Positions 24,796 to 34,513 of a DNA stretch of 42,736 nucleotides are shown here, piece after piece. The notes under the pieces are model-generated. The model was not told the origin of the DNA. It saw only the letters and a program-made list of their open reading frames with translations, and ran no database searches. The first letter of the stretch is position 1. Each line of letters begins with the position of its first letter. A program made the position numbers and the translations under genes. Source of the stretch: Clostridia bacterium (lineage in GTDB: Bacteria > Bacillota > Clostridia > Oscillospirales > CAG-272); the NCBI GenBank assembly GCA_017623975.1, contig JAGANX010000007.1, forward strand, positions 1-42,736, read 5' to 3'.

Positions 24796-24824
24796 TTGAC
24801 TTTAATTTCTTAATAAGTTATAAT
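24796..24824 (+). promoter_or_regulatory. Promoter of queG-addB-addA
   Basis: -35 TTGACT (24796-24801), 17-bp spacer, -10 TATAAT (24819-24824), 27 bp before the start codon. No other promoter is seen before addB or addA. Confidence 0.82.
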
Positions 24825-24850
24825 TAAAGTAGTTGTTTTAGGAGATATGT

Positions 24851-25696
24851 ATGAAGGATTTTTTAAAGCAAAACGGAATAGAGCATTTCGCAGTTGTTCC
24901 ACTTGAAAAGTGCAAAATATTAAAAGAATACTTGCTTACAAAAAACGGTTTTGACAAAAATGCTAATGTCATAACAATGCTAATCCCGTACAGAACAGAA
25001 AAAAAGCCTGTTAACCTTTCTGTATATGCCTCCGTAAAGGATTATCACGGTTTTGTAACCGCACTTTCAGATAAGTTAGACAGATATGCAAAAGAAAAAT
25101 ATCCACAGGGTCGATTAAAGCTGTTTTCCGATCACTCTCCAATTGATGAGGTGCATGCTTGCTGTATATCGGGCTTAGGCTTTATCGGTGATAACGGGCT
25201 ACTTATCAGTGAAAAATATTCTTCCTTTGTTTTTTTGGCAGAATGTATAACTGATTTATCTATACAAGAATTAGGGCTAAATTATGCCTCCGACAATGGG
25301 GTTAAGGAATGCCTACACTGCGGGGCTTGTGCCAATGCCTGCCCGTCCGGATGCATAAAAAGGGCTGGGGGCGTGGATGATTTTGATAAAAAAGCTGTAT
25401 GTCTTTCCGCTATAACGCAGAAAAAGGGTGAGCTTACCGAGGACGAGATTAAAATGTTAATAGACAACGATACAGTTTGGGGATGTGATATTTGCCAAAA
25501 CGTGTGTCCTTATACAAAACAAGCGGGATACTCCAACATAGAATACTTTAAAGATGATGTAATAACCACGCTAAATGAAGATGTTTTATCACAAATGGAT
25601 GAGGAAAAATTTATGTCACGTCCCTTTTCTTGGCGTGGACGTGGTGTTATTGAAAGGAATTTAAAAAATTGTAAGGAAAGGGGAAAGGAATGGTAA
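24851..25696 (+). CDS. QueG-like epoxyqueuosine reductase, short form
   Basis: QueG is a cobalamin- and Fe-S-dependent enzyme that reduces epoxyqueuosine to queuosine in tRNA. The 281-residue protein has an N-terminal QueG-type domain with the loop FSDHSPIDEVHACCISGLGFIGDNGLLIS. It also has two 4Fe-4S sets: C154/C157/C160/C164 (ECLHCGACANACP) and C212/C215/C219 with C184 (WGCDICQNVCP). It lacks the C-terminal HEAT-like extension of the about 380-residue QueG, like many clostridial homologues. Those are often annotated only as 4Fe-4S double-cluster proteins, so the substrate is an inference. It heads an operon with the DNA repair genes and overlaps addB by 7 bp. GGAGATAT precedes the ATG. Confidence 0.82.
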   Translation: MKDFLKQNGIEHFAVVPLEKCKILKEYLLTKNGFDKNANVITMLIPYRTEKKPVNLSVYASVKDYHGFVTALSDKLDRYAKEKYPQGRLKLFSDHSPIDEVHACCISGLGFIGDNGLLISEKYSSFVFLAECITDLSIQELGLNYASDNGVKECLHCGACANACPSGCIKRAGGVDDFDKKAVCLSAITQKKGELTEDEIKMLIDNDTVWGCDICQNVCPYTKQAGYSNIEYFKDDVITTLNEDVLSQMDEEKFMSRPFSWRGRGVIERNLKNCKERGKEW

Positions 25697-28600
25697 AGCT
25701 ATACTTAGGTGCTTACGGTCACGGCAAAAGCACAAGGATTATTGAAGATATCAAAAAGGATTACGAAAAATTAAAGAAAGGCGGAATTTTTGACGAAAGC
25801 GGTGAGCAAAAAGCCCGTTCTATCTTAATAGTACCCGAGCAACAGACCTTAGTTTCTGAAAGACAGCTTGTTAGCACATTGCCGCCAAGTGCACAATTGT
25901 TTGTTGAAGCAACGAATTTAACAAGGCTTGCTGACTCTGTTTTCAGAAAAACAGGCGGACTGAAATATAACTACATAACAAAGAGTGCCCAAAATTTGAT
26001 TATGTACCGTGTTATTTGTGAGCTGCGCAAGGAATTAAAGCCCTACTATGATATTCAGGTTGGACGTGAGAAAAACTACATTGGAATGTTTTCTTTGGCA
26101 ATTGGAGAATTAAAATCTTACAGTATTACTACTCCTATTTTAGAAGCTGCACTTACAAAGCTTGAAAAAGACAATGTAAAAAACGCTGAGCTTTTGTGCG
26201 AAAAGTTAAAGCCGTACTATAACATTCCCACAGGATATGAGAAAGGCTACATCGGCAGGCTTTCTTTGATGATTGAAGAATTAAAATCACTCAATCCTAC
26301 CGTTTCTATCCCAAAAGATGTTCATACAGAGATAGAAGCTATGGGCTTAAAGAATACTGAGCTTTTGTGCAACAAACTAAAAGCTATAATAATCGTTTGG
26401 AAGCTCTATGATGAGCTTGTAAAGGATAAATATGACGACCCTTACGAGGTCCTCACTATGCTTGCGGAAAAGCTGGGTATGGAAGAAAACAATTATTTAA
26501 AGGGCTGTAATGTTTATATTGATTCCTTTTACGGCTTTACAAAGAGTCAGCTTGATGTTGTAGCGAGGATAATTGAAAAGGCGGACAACGTAACTATTGC
26601 ATTAGACTGTCCTAAGGATGCAAATGAAAATACCCTGCAATATAAAAAGATAGTTGACACAAAGAATAAGATTTTAAAGATTTGCCAAAAGCTAAAAAAG
26701 AAAACCGAAGAGCTTTCCTTTGATGTTGATTACAAGCACAAGGAAAAAGAGGAATTAAAGTACGTTTGCGAAAACCTATGGAGCTTCTCTGCCGAGCCTA
26801 TTGTATCAAAGGGAGAGGTAACCTTGGCAAAGGCTGAGGATGAGTTTGCTGAATGTGAATACGTATGCACCCGTATAATGGAAATCATTACAGGCAGCAA
26901 GGGAAAAACTAAATACGGTGAGATTGCTATAATTGCACGAAATTCATCCACGTATCAGGGTATAATTGATTTTTGCCTAAAAAAATACAACATTCCACAC
27001 TACATTTCCACACCATCAAAGCTAAGCTCCCAGCCGCTTATTAAAATGATATTCTCTGCTTTAAATGCCATAAACGGCATGCGTGCTGAGGATATTATAA
27101 CTTATGCAAAATGCGGTTATACCGATATTGACGATAACGACTTATACTCACTTGAAAGCTACATTTACAAATGGAATATTTACGGCGACAAGTTTAATAA
27201 TGATGACTATTGGAGTGCCAACCCTGACGGATATGTGGAGCGGCCCAACGCTGAGCAAGAAAATGAACGTAAACGAATACTTGAAGCAAGAAAAAAGATT
27301 ACTGATATGCTTGACATTCTATATAAGCCTTTTTCCCAAGGAAAATGCGTTCATGATTGCGTTTTAGCGGTTTTTGAATTTTTGGAAAAGCACAATATAA
27401 GACCAAAGCTAATTAAGGAAATCGAAAAATCAAGCAACGAGGATGCACAGGAGATATCACAAATCTGTGATGCGCTGAACAACGCGCTTGAATGTATTAA
27501 CAGTATTTGCGGTGATATCAGTACAGATGTACGCACCTTTTCTGCCCTTTTAAATTTTGCTATGATGGATGTAAAAATCGGCACTATTCCACCAATGGAG
27601 GACGGCGTTATTATTGCTGATGCTTCCCTTGTGCGTGCAAAAAACATTAAGCACGTGTTTGTTTTAGGTGCAAATGAGGGTGTTTTCCCTGCTGTTGTAA
27701 ACGATGATTCCTTCTTTACCGACAGTGATAAGGTTGAGCTTGAAACCGTTGAAATTAATTTAACAAAGGAAGTAAAGGAGCTTAGTAACGGTGAAAAGGT
27801 TTTCCTATCCGCAAAGACGCAGGAAAGGCGTGATGATGAGCTTTTGTTCTTTAAAAACAGTATCGCTGTTGCTTCCGAGTCTGCTACCGTTACTTGCCTT
27901 AAAAAGGACATTAACGGAAGCTTAAAAAAGGAATCCTCCGGTTTTTCGCGAATTGCTAATCTTTTGAGCATTGAAAAGCCCTTTGACATATCTGATTTAA
28001 AGCCAATTGATAAAATATATACAAAAGAAATTGCAAATGATTTTTTTGGAGTTACAAGGGGTGAGCTTAAAGGTGCTATCAAGACACTGTGTAAGCCGAA
28101 ATTAAATGCCACAGGCTTTAAAAATGAAAATGACAAGGTGAGCAAGCAAACAGTAAAGGATATTTTTGGCACTAAGCTTTACCTTTCTAAATCTTCTATG
28201 GAAACATTCCATAAGTGCCATTTAGACTACTACTGCTCTTATGAGCTTGATCTTAAAAGCAGTGAAAGGATAACCTTTGCGCACGACAAAATAGGTAACC
28301 TTATCCACTCAGTTTTTGAGCATTTTTTAAAGCTTGATGCAAAGGAACGCAAAACCTATACTAAGGAAAAAATTTCAAAGACCGTTACAGAATTAACGGA
28401 CGACTATACAGCTAAGGTGTGCGGCTCCCGTGCCCTTTCAAACAAAATGAAGCATTTCTTTGAAAGGCTGAAAGCTACCATGTGTATTTTTGTGGAAGAG
28501 CTGCTTGAAGAACAAAAGTGCGGCAAGTTCACAAACGCATACAACGAGTTAAAAATTAACGGTGACGGAAATTTCACCCCTAAGCCTACTGTATTAAAAA

Positions 28601-29214
28601 TCGACAAGCAAAAATCTATAACCTTAACTGGTAGAGCTGACAGAGTTGACATTTTCCGTGAAGGTGGAAAAACTTATGTAAGAATACTTGACTACAAAAC
28701 AGGCTCAACAGAATTCAAAATTAAGAAGCTTAAAAACGGTCTTGATATGCAGATGCTTATTTATCTTATGGCACTTTGTAACATGGATAAATGCACCTTT
28801 AAAAATAAGCTTCTTTCTAAGAGCACCAGCGAGCTTGTGCCTGTTGGAATTAGGTATTTGACATACAATATCAACAAAACAAAGGGAGAAACCGAGGTTG
28901 ATATAAATTCTGCCGATGCCCCACAAATTGAAGAAAATATAACTAAGAGCAAAATAATAAGAACAGGTATGGAGATAGAAGATCCGCTTATAAAATCGGC
29001 AAACAAGAAATTCGATTTAAAAAAGAATTCTATGGGAGATTTTAAGAATTTTGACGAGGTATTTGAGCTTGTCAAAGCAAAAATTTTGGAAATCGGTACT
29101 GAAATGCTAAGCGGTAACGCAAGCGCTTCCCCACTTGAAGGAGAATCGCCTTGTGATTTCTGTAATAACGGCGCTGTATGCAGAAGGAGGAAAAAGAGTG
29201 TTAGATTTGATTAA
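25690..29214 (+). CDS. addB: AddB, subunit of the ATP-dependent double-strand-break helicase/nuclease
   Basis: AddB pairs with AddA to unwind and resect DNA ends for RecA-dependent repair and to recognise Chi. The 1174-residue protein has a P-loop GAYGHGKST at 7-15 and an inactivated helicase-like body. The C-terminal PD-(D/E)XK nuclease includes RILDYKTGS. The family's 4Fe-4S clamp is visible as one cysteine near FHKCHLDYYC and the C-terminal CDFCNNGAVC (C-x2-C-x5-C). Residues 116-229 form an exact-length tandem duplication (two 57-residue units). The start after GGGGAAAGGAATGG overlaps queG by 7 bp, and the 3' end overlaps addA by 17 bp. Confidence 0.93.
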   Translation: MVKLYLGAYGHGKSTRIIEDIKKDYEKLKKGGIFDESGEQKARSILIVPEQQTLVSERQLVSTLPPSAQLFVEATNLTRLADSVFRKTGGLKYNYITKSAQNLIMYRVICELRKELKPYYDIQVGREKNYIGMFSLAIGELKSYSITTPILEAALTKLEKDNVKNAELLCEKLKPYYNIPTGYEKGYIGRLSLMIEELKSLNPTVSIPKDVHTEIEAMGLKNTELLCNKLKAIIIVWKLYDELVKDKYDDPYEVLTMLAEKLGMEENNYLKGCNVYIDSFYGFTKSQLDVVARIIEKADNVTIALDCPKDANENTLQYKKIVDTKNKILKICQKLKKKTEELSFDVDYKHKEKEELKYVCENLWSFSAEPIVSKGEVTLAKAEDEFAECEYVCTRIMEIITGSKGKTKYGEIAIIARNSSTYQGIIDFCLKKYNIPHYISTPSKLSSQPLIKMIFSALNAINGMRAEDIITYAKCGYTDIDDNDLYSLESYIYKWNIYGDKFNNDDYWSANPDGYVERPNAEQENERKRILEARKKITDMLDILYKPFSQGKCVHDCVLAVFEFLEKHNIRPKLIKEIEKSSNEDAQEISQICDALNNALECINSICGDISTDVRTFSALLNFAMMDVKIGTIPPMEDGVIIADASLVRAKNIKHVFVLGANEGVFPAVVNDDSFFTDSDKVELETVEINLTKEVKELSNGEKVFLSAKTQERRDDELLFFKNSIAVASESATVTCLKKDINGSLKKESSGFSRIANLLSIEKPFDISDLKPIDKIYTKEIANDFFGVTRGELKGAIKTLCKPKLNATGFKNENDKVSKQTVKDIFGTKLYLSKSSMETFHKCHLDYYCSYELDLKSSERITFAHDKIGNLIHSVFEHFLKLDAKERKTYTKEKISKTVTELTDDYTAKVCGSRALSNKMKHFFERLKATMCIFVEELLEEQKCGKFTNAYNELKINGDGNFTPKPTVLKIDKQKSITLTGRADRVDIFREGGKTYVRILDYKTGSTEFKIKKLKNGLDMQMLIYLMALCNMDKCTFKNKLLSKSTSELVPVGIRYLTYNINKTKGETEVDINSADAPQIEENITKSKIIRTGMEIEDPLIKSANKKFDLKKNSMGDFKNFDEVFELVKAKILEIGTEMLSGNASASPLEGESPCDFCNNGAVCRRRKKSVRFD
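26035..26376 (+). repeat. In-frame 171-bp tandem duplication within addB
   Basis: Unit 1 is 26035-26205 and unit 2 is 26206-26376, 57 codons each. Both begin LKPYY and end ELLC-K. By hand alignment 30 of 57 residues are identical, including the shared blocks YIG, ELKS and ELLC. The divergence shows an old duplication, not an assembly artefact. Confidence 0.85.
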
Positions 29215-32200
29215 AAAAGAAAGAAAAAGCACTAAGCCTAAATTTGATCCTACCTATGAGCAGACGTTAGCAATCGGACACACAGGGTCTGACCTTTTGT
29301 TATCAGCAGGCGCAGGAAGCGGTAAGACAGCCACCTTAACCGACCGTATCGTAGAAAGAATTACACGCAAAGAAAATCCTATGGATATTTCCCGCATGCT
29401 GGTTGTTACTTATACAAAGGATGCGGCAAATGAGCTGAAAACAAGAATTTCCGAAAAAATATCGGAAAAGCTGACCCAAAACCCAAGTGACCCACATTTG
29501 TGTGACCAATTTATAAAGGTGACAAGTGCTGACATTTCCACTATACACAGCTTTTGCTTAAAATGTATTCGCCCGTATTTTGACAAATTCGACCTTGACA
29601 GCGGAATGAGAATTGGAGAAACGCAGGAGCTAAACCTTCTAAAAGCTGAGGCTATGAATGAGGTAATTGACCAATTCTATGAGGCTGATACGGTTGACCC
29701 TGATTTTCTTTTGGTTGTTGACTGCTATTCCTCTTACACAAAGGATGAGTCCCTTACAAAATCTCTTTTAGATTTGCATACAAAAGAGCTTTCAAGCTGT
29801 GCAGAAGGAATAGAGGTTCTCAAAAGAAATTACGACACAGGGTCTGACTTTTTTGAAACCTTGCACGGACAGGTGCTGCTTAACCATGTAAAAAGAATTG
29901 TTACACACTTCACTCCTCTTCTTAAAGCCTTGTATGCTGAGGCGATTTCAGACATAAACAACAAAAAGTATGTAAAGAATTTAGCGGAGCTTTTAAGAGT
30001 GTATTCAAGTCTTAGCGATGCTTTATCCAAGCCTACATATGAAGGAATAAAAACAATTTTGCATAGCTATTCTCACGCAAAGCCTGCCGGCGCTACCTCT
30101 GTTGATACTACGTTTGACCTGAATTACCTTGACCATGTGCGTGGCGATGCGTACGAAAACATAAAGACTTTAAAGGCAGATTACTTTTACACCGATAATG
30201 CAACTATAAAATCTACATTTGTGCAAAACCAAAAAATTTGCAACGCAATATATAAGGTGCTTAAAGCCTATGAGGAAAAATATCAAGAAAAGAAGCACAA
30301 GTATGCTCTTTGCGATTTTGATGACCTTGAAAAGTTCACCTTGGCACTTTTTTACGAAGACGGAAAGATTTCAAAAATTGCCGAGACGGTACGCGCCCAG
30401 TACGATGAGATTTACATTGACGAGTATCAGGACGTAAACTCCTTGCAGGATAAAATTTTCCAAGCTATTTCCAATAACAACAGATTTATGGTTGGCGATA
30501 TTAAGCAAAGCATTTACGGCTTCCGCTCTGCCGAGCCTGAGCTTTTCTCCGGGTACAGAGATAGCTTTGTTCCTTACGGCGAAGCAGAAGACGATTACAA
30601 GGGTGGACAAACTATTTATATGTCCGACAATTTTAGATGCGACCCAAGTATCATCAGTCTTTCTAACCATGTATCCGATTATATGTTTGAAAAGAGCCAC
30701 GGCTTCAACTATGTGCCAAGCGGTGACAGGTTAAAGCATTCTAAAAAGTATGTGGACAAGGACGGAAACGAAATTAACGTTACCTTTAAGAATGCAAAGC
30801 TCTGCATTATAGATAACTCAAATATTCCAAGCGACTCATACTTAAAGCTTGACGATACCAACCCACAGGCGGAATTTGTTGCGCAGGAAATCAGGAGACT
30901 GCTTGACCACGGTAAGCTGCCTAACGGTGAAAAAATTAAGGAAAAGCATATTGCAATTTTGCTAAGAAAGTATAAGGGCCATGCTGACAAATATATCGCT
31001 GCCCTTGAAAAGTATGGCATTAAGCACGAGTTTGAGCAAGAAGTAAACTTCTTTGAAAAGCCGCATGTGCTATTAATGATATCTATACTTAATTCTATTG
31101 ACAACCCGTCAAAGGATACTTATTTAGCAGGTACGCTTCACTCCCATATTTTCAAGTTTTCCTTAGACGACTTGATAGCAATTAAAAGGTTTTCTCCCGA
31201 TGCGCGAAGTCTTTATTCTGCACTGTTAAACTATAAGGAAAACGGTACCAATACGACTTTGCGTAAAAAAGCTTCGAAATTCTTAGAAAAATTAGAGAAT
31301 TACCGTACTTTAATTCGAAAAATGAACGCATGCGAAGCTATTTCCTGTATTTTAAACGAAACAGGCTTTGTTTCCTCCTGTAACAAGGAAGAAAGACAGG
31401 ATATTTTAAAGCTTTACAGCATAGCAAGGAATTACGAGCAAGGCAGCTTTAAGGGCTTATACAGCTTTTTAAGGCACGTTGACAGTATTTCAGAAAAGGG
31501 CGGTCTTTCAGAAACCGTAACAAAGGACCCTAACAACAGTGTTAAAATTTTGACTATGCACAAGTCAAAGGGTCTTGAATATGAGGTTTGCTTCCTTTGC
31601 GACCTTGAAAAGCGGTACTTTAATGAACGCTTGACTCCTGACATACTATTCAGCAGAAAGCTGGGCATTTGCGGTTATATTAGCCGTGACGGCGGTGTTG
31701 TAAAATATAACAATTTAATAAGACGCTGTGTTGACTTAGCCAAAAAGGATGAGGACAAGGAGGAGGCTATGCGTATTTTGTACGTTGCCATGACAAGGGC
31801 AAAAAGCTTACTCTACCTTACTGCAAGCGTTGACGGACTTAGTGAAAAAAATAAGCTTAAAGCATACCGCAGCACACCTGACGAATATATACTTTACTCA
31901 CAAGAAAGCCACATAGATTTAATTATGGGCGCATGCGCTTATCCTCTTAGCTTTTTGGATGAAATGATGGCGCTTAGTGAAAAGGACATATACAAATATA
32001 AGGGTGTCAGTGACGATAACGGCGGTGATGATGGCGAAGCAACGGACTACAAAAGCATCTTGAAAAAGCGATTAGGCTTTAAATATAAATACCGTCAGCT
32101 TGAAAAGATACCGTCAAAGCTAAGCATTTCTACCCTGCATCCAGACGTGTTGGATGATGAAGACAATGCCGAGCAGCAAAAGAAATATACTAAAAAGGCA

Positions 32201-32806
32201 TTGCCTGAATTTGCTTTAAGTGAAGCAAAAAGCACGGATGATGCTGAAAAGCTAAGCAAATCAAAAAATACAACGGGTGCAGAAAGAGGAACTGCAACAC
32301 ACGTATTCTTACAGTTTTGTGATTTCAAAAATCTAAAAGAAAACGGCTTTGAAAATGAGCTCAACAGGCTTATTGAGAAATCATTTATTTCAAAGGGTGT
32401 AGGAAGTATTATAGAAGAGGACTTTATAGAGAAATTCCGCAATTCAAAAATGATGGAAGAATTTTTAAATGCAAAAAGCATTGTGCGTGAGTTTAGATTT
32501 AACGCATTTTTCCCTGCTAACGAATTTACGCAGGAAAAGGATAGCGGTCTTTCTAAGGAAAAGATACTTGTACAGGGTATTACCGACTGCATTTACGAAA
32601 CAAAAGACGGCGAGCTTATTTTAGTTGACTATAAAACTGATAACGTGCCTGAAAAAACACACGCAGATGACTTAATTAGTAAGCACAAGGACCAGCTAAC
32701 CTATTACAAGCGTGCCTTAAATCAAATGTTAGAGCCGTTTAACCGTACTATTTCAAGGGTGTATATCTACTCTGTTCCTTATGCTGATATGATTTTGCTA
32801 CCATAA
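29198..32806 (+). CDS. addA: AddA, helicase/nuclease subunit
   Basis: AddA is the UvrD-like 3'-5' helicase and nuclease of the AddAB complex. The 1202-residue protein has Walker A SAGAGSGKT (36-44), the Walker B/motif II IDEYQDVN, VGDIKQSIYGFRSAEPELF (motif III), the motif V-like TMHKSKGLEYEVCFLCD, and VAMTRAKSLLYL (motif VI). The C-terminal nuclease has EREFRF-like and GITDCIYE ... LVDYKTD motifs. GTG 29198 is chosen because AAGGAGG lies 7 nt upstream. Longer in-frame starts would run far into addB. The 17-bp overlap with addB indicates translational coupling. It is the last gene of queG-addB-addA and ends at a strong terminator. Confidence 0.95.
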   Translation: MLDLIKKERKSTKPKFDPTYEQTLAIGHTGSDLLLSAGAGSGKTATLTDRIVERITRKENPMDISRMLVVTYTKDAANELKTRISEKISEKLTQNPSDPHLCDQFIKVTSADISTIHSFCLKCIRPYFDKFDLDSGMRIGETQELNLLKAEAMNEVIDQFYEADTVDPDFLLVVDCYSSYTKDESLTKSLLDLHTKELSSCAEGIEVLKRNYDTGSDFFETLHGQVLLNHVKRIVTHFTPLLKALYAEAISDINNKKYVKNLAELLRVYSSLSDALSKPTYEGIKTILHSYSHAKPAGATSVDTTFDLNYLDHVRGDAYENIKTLKADYFYTDNATIKSTFVQNQKICNAIYKVLKAYEEKYQEKKHKYALCDFDDLEKFTLALFYEDGKISKIAETVRAQYDEIYIDEYQDVNSLQDKIFQAISNNNRFMVGDIKQSIYGFRSAEPELFSGYRDSFVPYGEAEDDYKGGQTIYMSDNFRCDPSIISLSNHVSDYMFEKSHGFNYVPSGDRLKHSKKYVDKDGNEINVTFKNAKLCIIDNSNIPSDSYLKLDDTNPQAEFVAQEIRRLLDHGKLPNGEKIKEKHIAILLRKYKGHADKYIAALEKYGIKHEFEQEVNFFEKPHVLLMISILNSIDNPSKDTYLAGTLHSHIFKFSLDDLIAIKRFSPDARSLYSALLNYKENGTNTTLRKKASKFLEKLENYRTLIRKMNACEAISCILNETGFVSSCNKEERQDILKLYSIARNYEQGSFKGLYSFLRHVDSISEKGGLSETVTKDPNNSVKILTMHKSKGLEYEVCFLCDLEKRYFNERLTPDILFSRKLGICGYISRDGGVVKYNNLIRRCVDLAKKDEDKEEAMRILYVAMTRAKSLLYLTASVDGLSEKNKLKAYRSTPDEYILYSQESHIDLIMGACAYPLSFLDEMMALSEKDIYKYKGVSDDNGGDDGEATDYKSILKKRLGFKYKYRQLEKIPSKLSISTLHPDVLDDEDNAEQQKKYTKKALPEFALSEAKSTDDAEKLSKSKNTTGAERGTATHVFLQFCDFKNLKENGFENELNRLIEKSFISKGVGSIIEEDFIEKFRNSKMMEEFLNAKSIVREFRFNAFFPANEFTQEKDSGLSKEKILVQGITDCIYETKDGELILVDYKTDNVPEKTHADDLISKHKDQLTYYKRALNQMLEPFNRTISRVYIYSVPYADMILLP

Positions 32807-32815
32807 CAAAAAAAC

Positions 32816-32846
32816 ACTGTGAACGAATTCGTTCACAGTATTTTTT
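32816..32846. terminator. Bidirectional terminator after addA
   Basis: A perfect 24-bp palindrome centred on GAATTC (32816-32839), flanked by A and T runs. It serves addA on the plus strand and the small membrane protein gene on the minus strand, whose stop overlaps the T run. Confidence 0.9.
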
Positions 32847-33252
32847 ATCTATTTCGATTTATAAACAGCATAAAATTAAGCTCAGTTGCAACTGACAGGC
32901 AAAGTGTTATAAACAGCCCGAATACTGAATACGCTTGAAAAATAGTTGGTATTAATGAAAAAATTACAGAAACAAAGATGATTATCGTATAGGACAAATG
33001 ATATATCCAATTATTTTTCAAGGATTTTACACAAAATGAGCATATCATCATCCCAAAAGCCACAGTTGTCAACACTGCGCAAAAGAATGGACCTATATCA
33101 CCATAGCCAAACACAAGTAAGTCAAAATAAGAATGATAGGTAACTTTTCTCTCAAACATAGTCGCCCACTTCATTATAACGCCAAAGGGTAAAATTTGCA
33201 AAATCAACGCAATACCCAAGCATACTGTACTTGCGATTTTAACCTTTTTCAT
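32845..33252 (-). CDS. Small four-helix membrane protein, unknown
   Basis: The 135-residue product has four hydrophobic segments, at about 8-26, 56-76, 84-104 and 108-128, separated by short charged loops. There is no recognisable catalytic or binding motif. The family is not known to me. The ATG at 33252 follows GAGG by 5 nt. It begins 11 bp after the ilvE stop and has no promoter of its own, so it is probably co-transcribed with ilvE. A link to branched-chain amino acid transport or sensing is only a guess from position. Confidence 0.7.
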   Translation of the reverse strand: MKKVKIASTVCLGIALILQILPFGVIMKWATMFERKVTYHSYFDLLVFGYGDIGPFFCAVLTTVAFGMMICSFCVKSLKNNWIYHLSYTIIIFVSVIFSLIPTIFQAYSVFGLFITLCLSVATELNFMLFINRNR

Positions 33253-33263
33253 TCAAACCTCAA

Positions 33264-34325
33264 TTATATTTTATAAATCCAATTATATTTATCCTCTATC
33301 TTGCCCCATTGGATGCCTGTTAGTGTATCGTAAAGCTTCTTTGCAACCTCACCGATTTCACCGCCATTTACATCGTATTCCTTGTCTTTATAGCAGAAAC
33401 GACCAATTGGAGAAACAACTGCTGCTGTACCTGTACCCCATGCTTCTTCAAGCTTGCCGTTTTCAAGTGCCTCAATAAGCTCATCAACAGACAAAAGACG
33501 CTCAGACACAGTATATCCCATATCCTTTAAAACCTCAATACAGGACTTTCTTGTAATACCGGGAAGAATTGAGCCGTTTAATGCAGGTGTTACAATTTCA
33601 CCGTCGATTTTGAACATAACGTTCATAGCACCAACTTCTTCAATATACTTTCTATGTACACCGTCAAGCCATAAAACCTGAGAGTAGCCCTTTTGGCTTG
33701 CCTTCTCTCCTGCCCTGTTGGAGGCTGCATAGTTACCGCCGCACTTAGCCTCACCTGTGCCACCCTTTACTGCACGTACGTCTTCGCTTTCAATCATAAT
33801 CTTAACAGGGTTAATACCCTCCTTGTAATAGCTTCCGCTTGGGGATGCTATAATTATAAAGTTAGCCTTTTGTACTGTGTGTACACCCAAGCTTTCGTCA
33901 TTACCGAAAAGGTAAGGGCGCAAATAAAGTGATGTACCAAAGGAGTGAGGAACAAAGTCCTTTTCCACCTCTACAAATGTAGTAAGTGCCTGCAAAAAGT
34001 CATTTTCATCAATTTCAGGCAAGCACATTCTGTTTGCAGAACGGTTCATCCTCTTTATGTTCTCCATCGGTCTGAACATACGTACCTCACCGCTTTCAGT
34101 ACGGTAAGCCTTTAAGCCTTCAAAAATCTCTGCTCCATAATGAAGTACTGTGGACGCAGGGTGGAGGGATATATTTGCAAAGGGCACTATCCTTGCATTG
34201 TGCCAACCGACATTACGGTCAAAATCCATAATAAACATATGGTCTGTAAAGAATTTACCAAAACCAAGCTCAGCCTCTTTTGGCATTTGCTTTGGTGTTT
34301 GTGTTTTTGTGATTTTAATTTCCAT
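33264..34325 (-). CDS. ilvE: Branched-chain amino acid aminotransferase
   Basis: This PLP fold-type IV enzyme transfers amino groups between glutamate and the 2-oxo acids of valine, leucine and isoleucine, the last step of the pathway begun at 1-4781. The 353-residue protein is of the longer BCAT type II (eukaryote-like) class. The PLP lysine is K194 in GEAKCGGNYAAS. The substrate-loop motifs FEGLKAYR and KYIEEVGAMNVMF are present, and a typical GTGTAAVVSPIG lies near the end. The start at 34325 follows GAGGTGTAGATT. It is separate from the T-box operon and has its own promoter at 34360-34388 without an obvious T-box. Confidence 0.96.
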   Translation of the reverse strand: MEIKITKTQTPKQMPKEAELGFGKFFTDHMFIMDFDRNVGWHNARIVPFANISLHPASTVLHYGAEIFEGLKAYRTESGEVRMFRPMENIKRMNRSANRMCLPEIDENDFLQALTTFVEVEKDFVPHSFGTSLYLRPYLFGNDESLGVHTVQKANFIIIASPSGSYYKEGINPVKIMIESEDVRAVKGGTGEAKCGGNYAASNRAGEKASQKGYSQVLWLDGVHRKYIEEVGAMNVMFKIDGEIVTPALNGSILPGITRKSCIEVLKDMGYTVSERLLSVDELIEALENGKLEEAWGTGTAAVVSPIGRFCYKDKEYDVNGGEIGEVAKKLYDTLTGIQWGKIEDKYNWIYKI

Positions 34326-34359
34326 AATCTACACCTCGGAAAATAATATTATATAAGTT

Positions 34360-34388
34360 ATGATAGCACAACAAAAAAGTCAAGTCAA
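34360..34388 (-). promoter_or_regulatory. Promoter of ilvE
   Basis: Minus strand -35 TTGACT (34383-34388), 17-bp spacer, -10 TATCAT (34360-34365). A second TTGACT lies 5 bp downstream of the first. Confidence 0.7.
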
Positions 34389-34419
34389 TAGTTTTCATCT
34401 TTTTTTCACACGATTTTAC

Positions 34420-34448
34420 TTGATTATTTCCCATTTCCGTGATACAAT
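34420..34448 (+). promoter_or_regulatory. Promoter of the HtrA-like protease gene
   Basis: -35 TTGATT (34420-34425), 17-bp spacer, -10 TACAAT (34443-34448). Confidence 0.65.
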
Positions 34449-34513
34449 ATTTTATGTTTCAGGATATTTTCAGTTTGATAATATAAAATTCAAAAAAACA
34501 AGGAGGCAACGAT

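Noticed and set aside
27351..28172. A 273-codon open frame on the minus strand
   Set aside because: It lies fully inside addB on the opposite strand. Its serine- and phenylalanine-rich product is typical of the complement of an AT-rich coding sequence.
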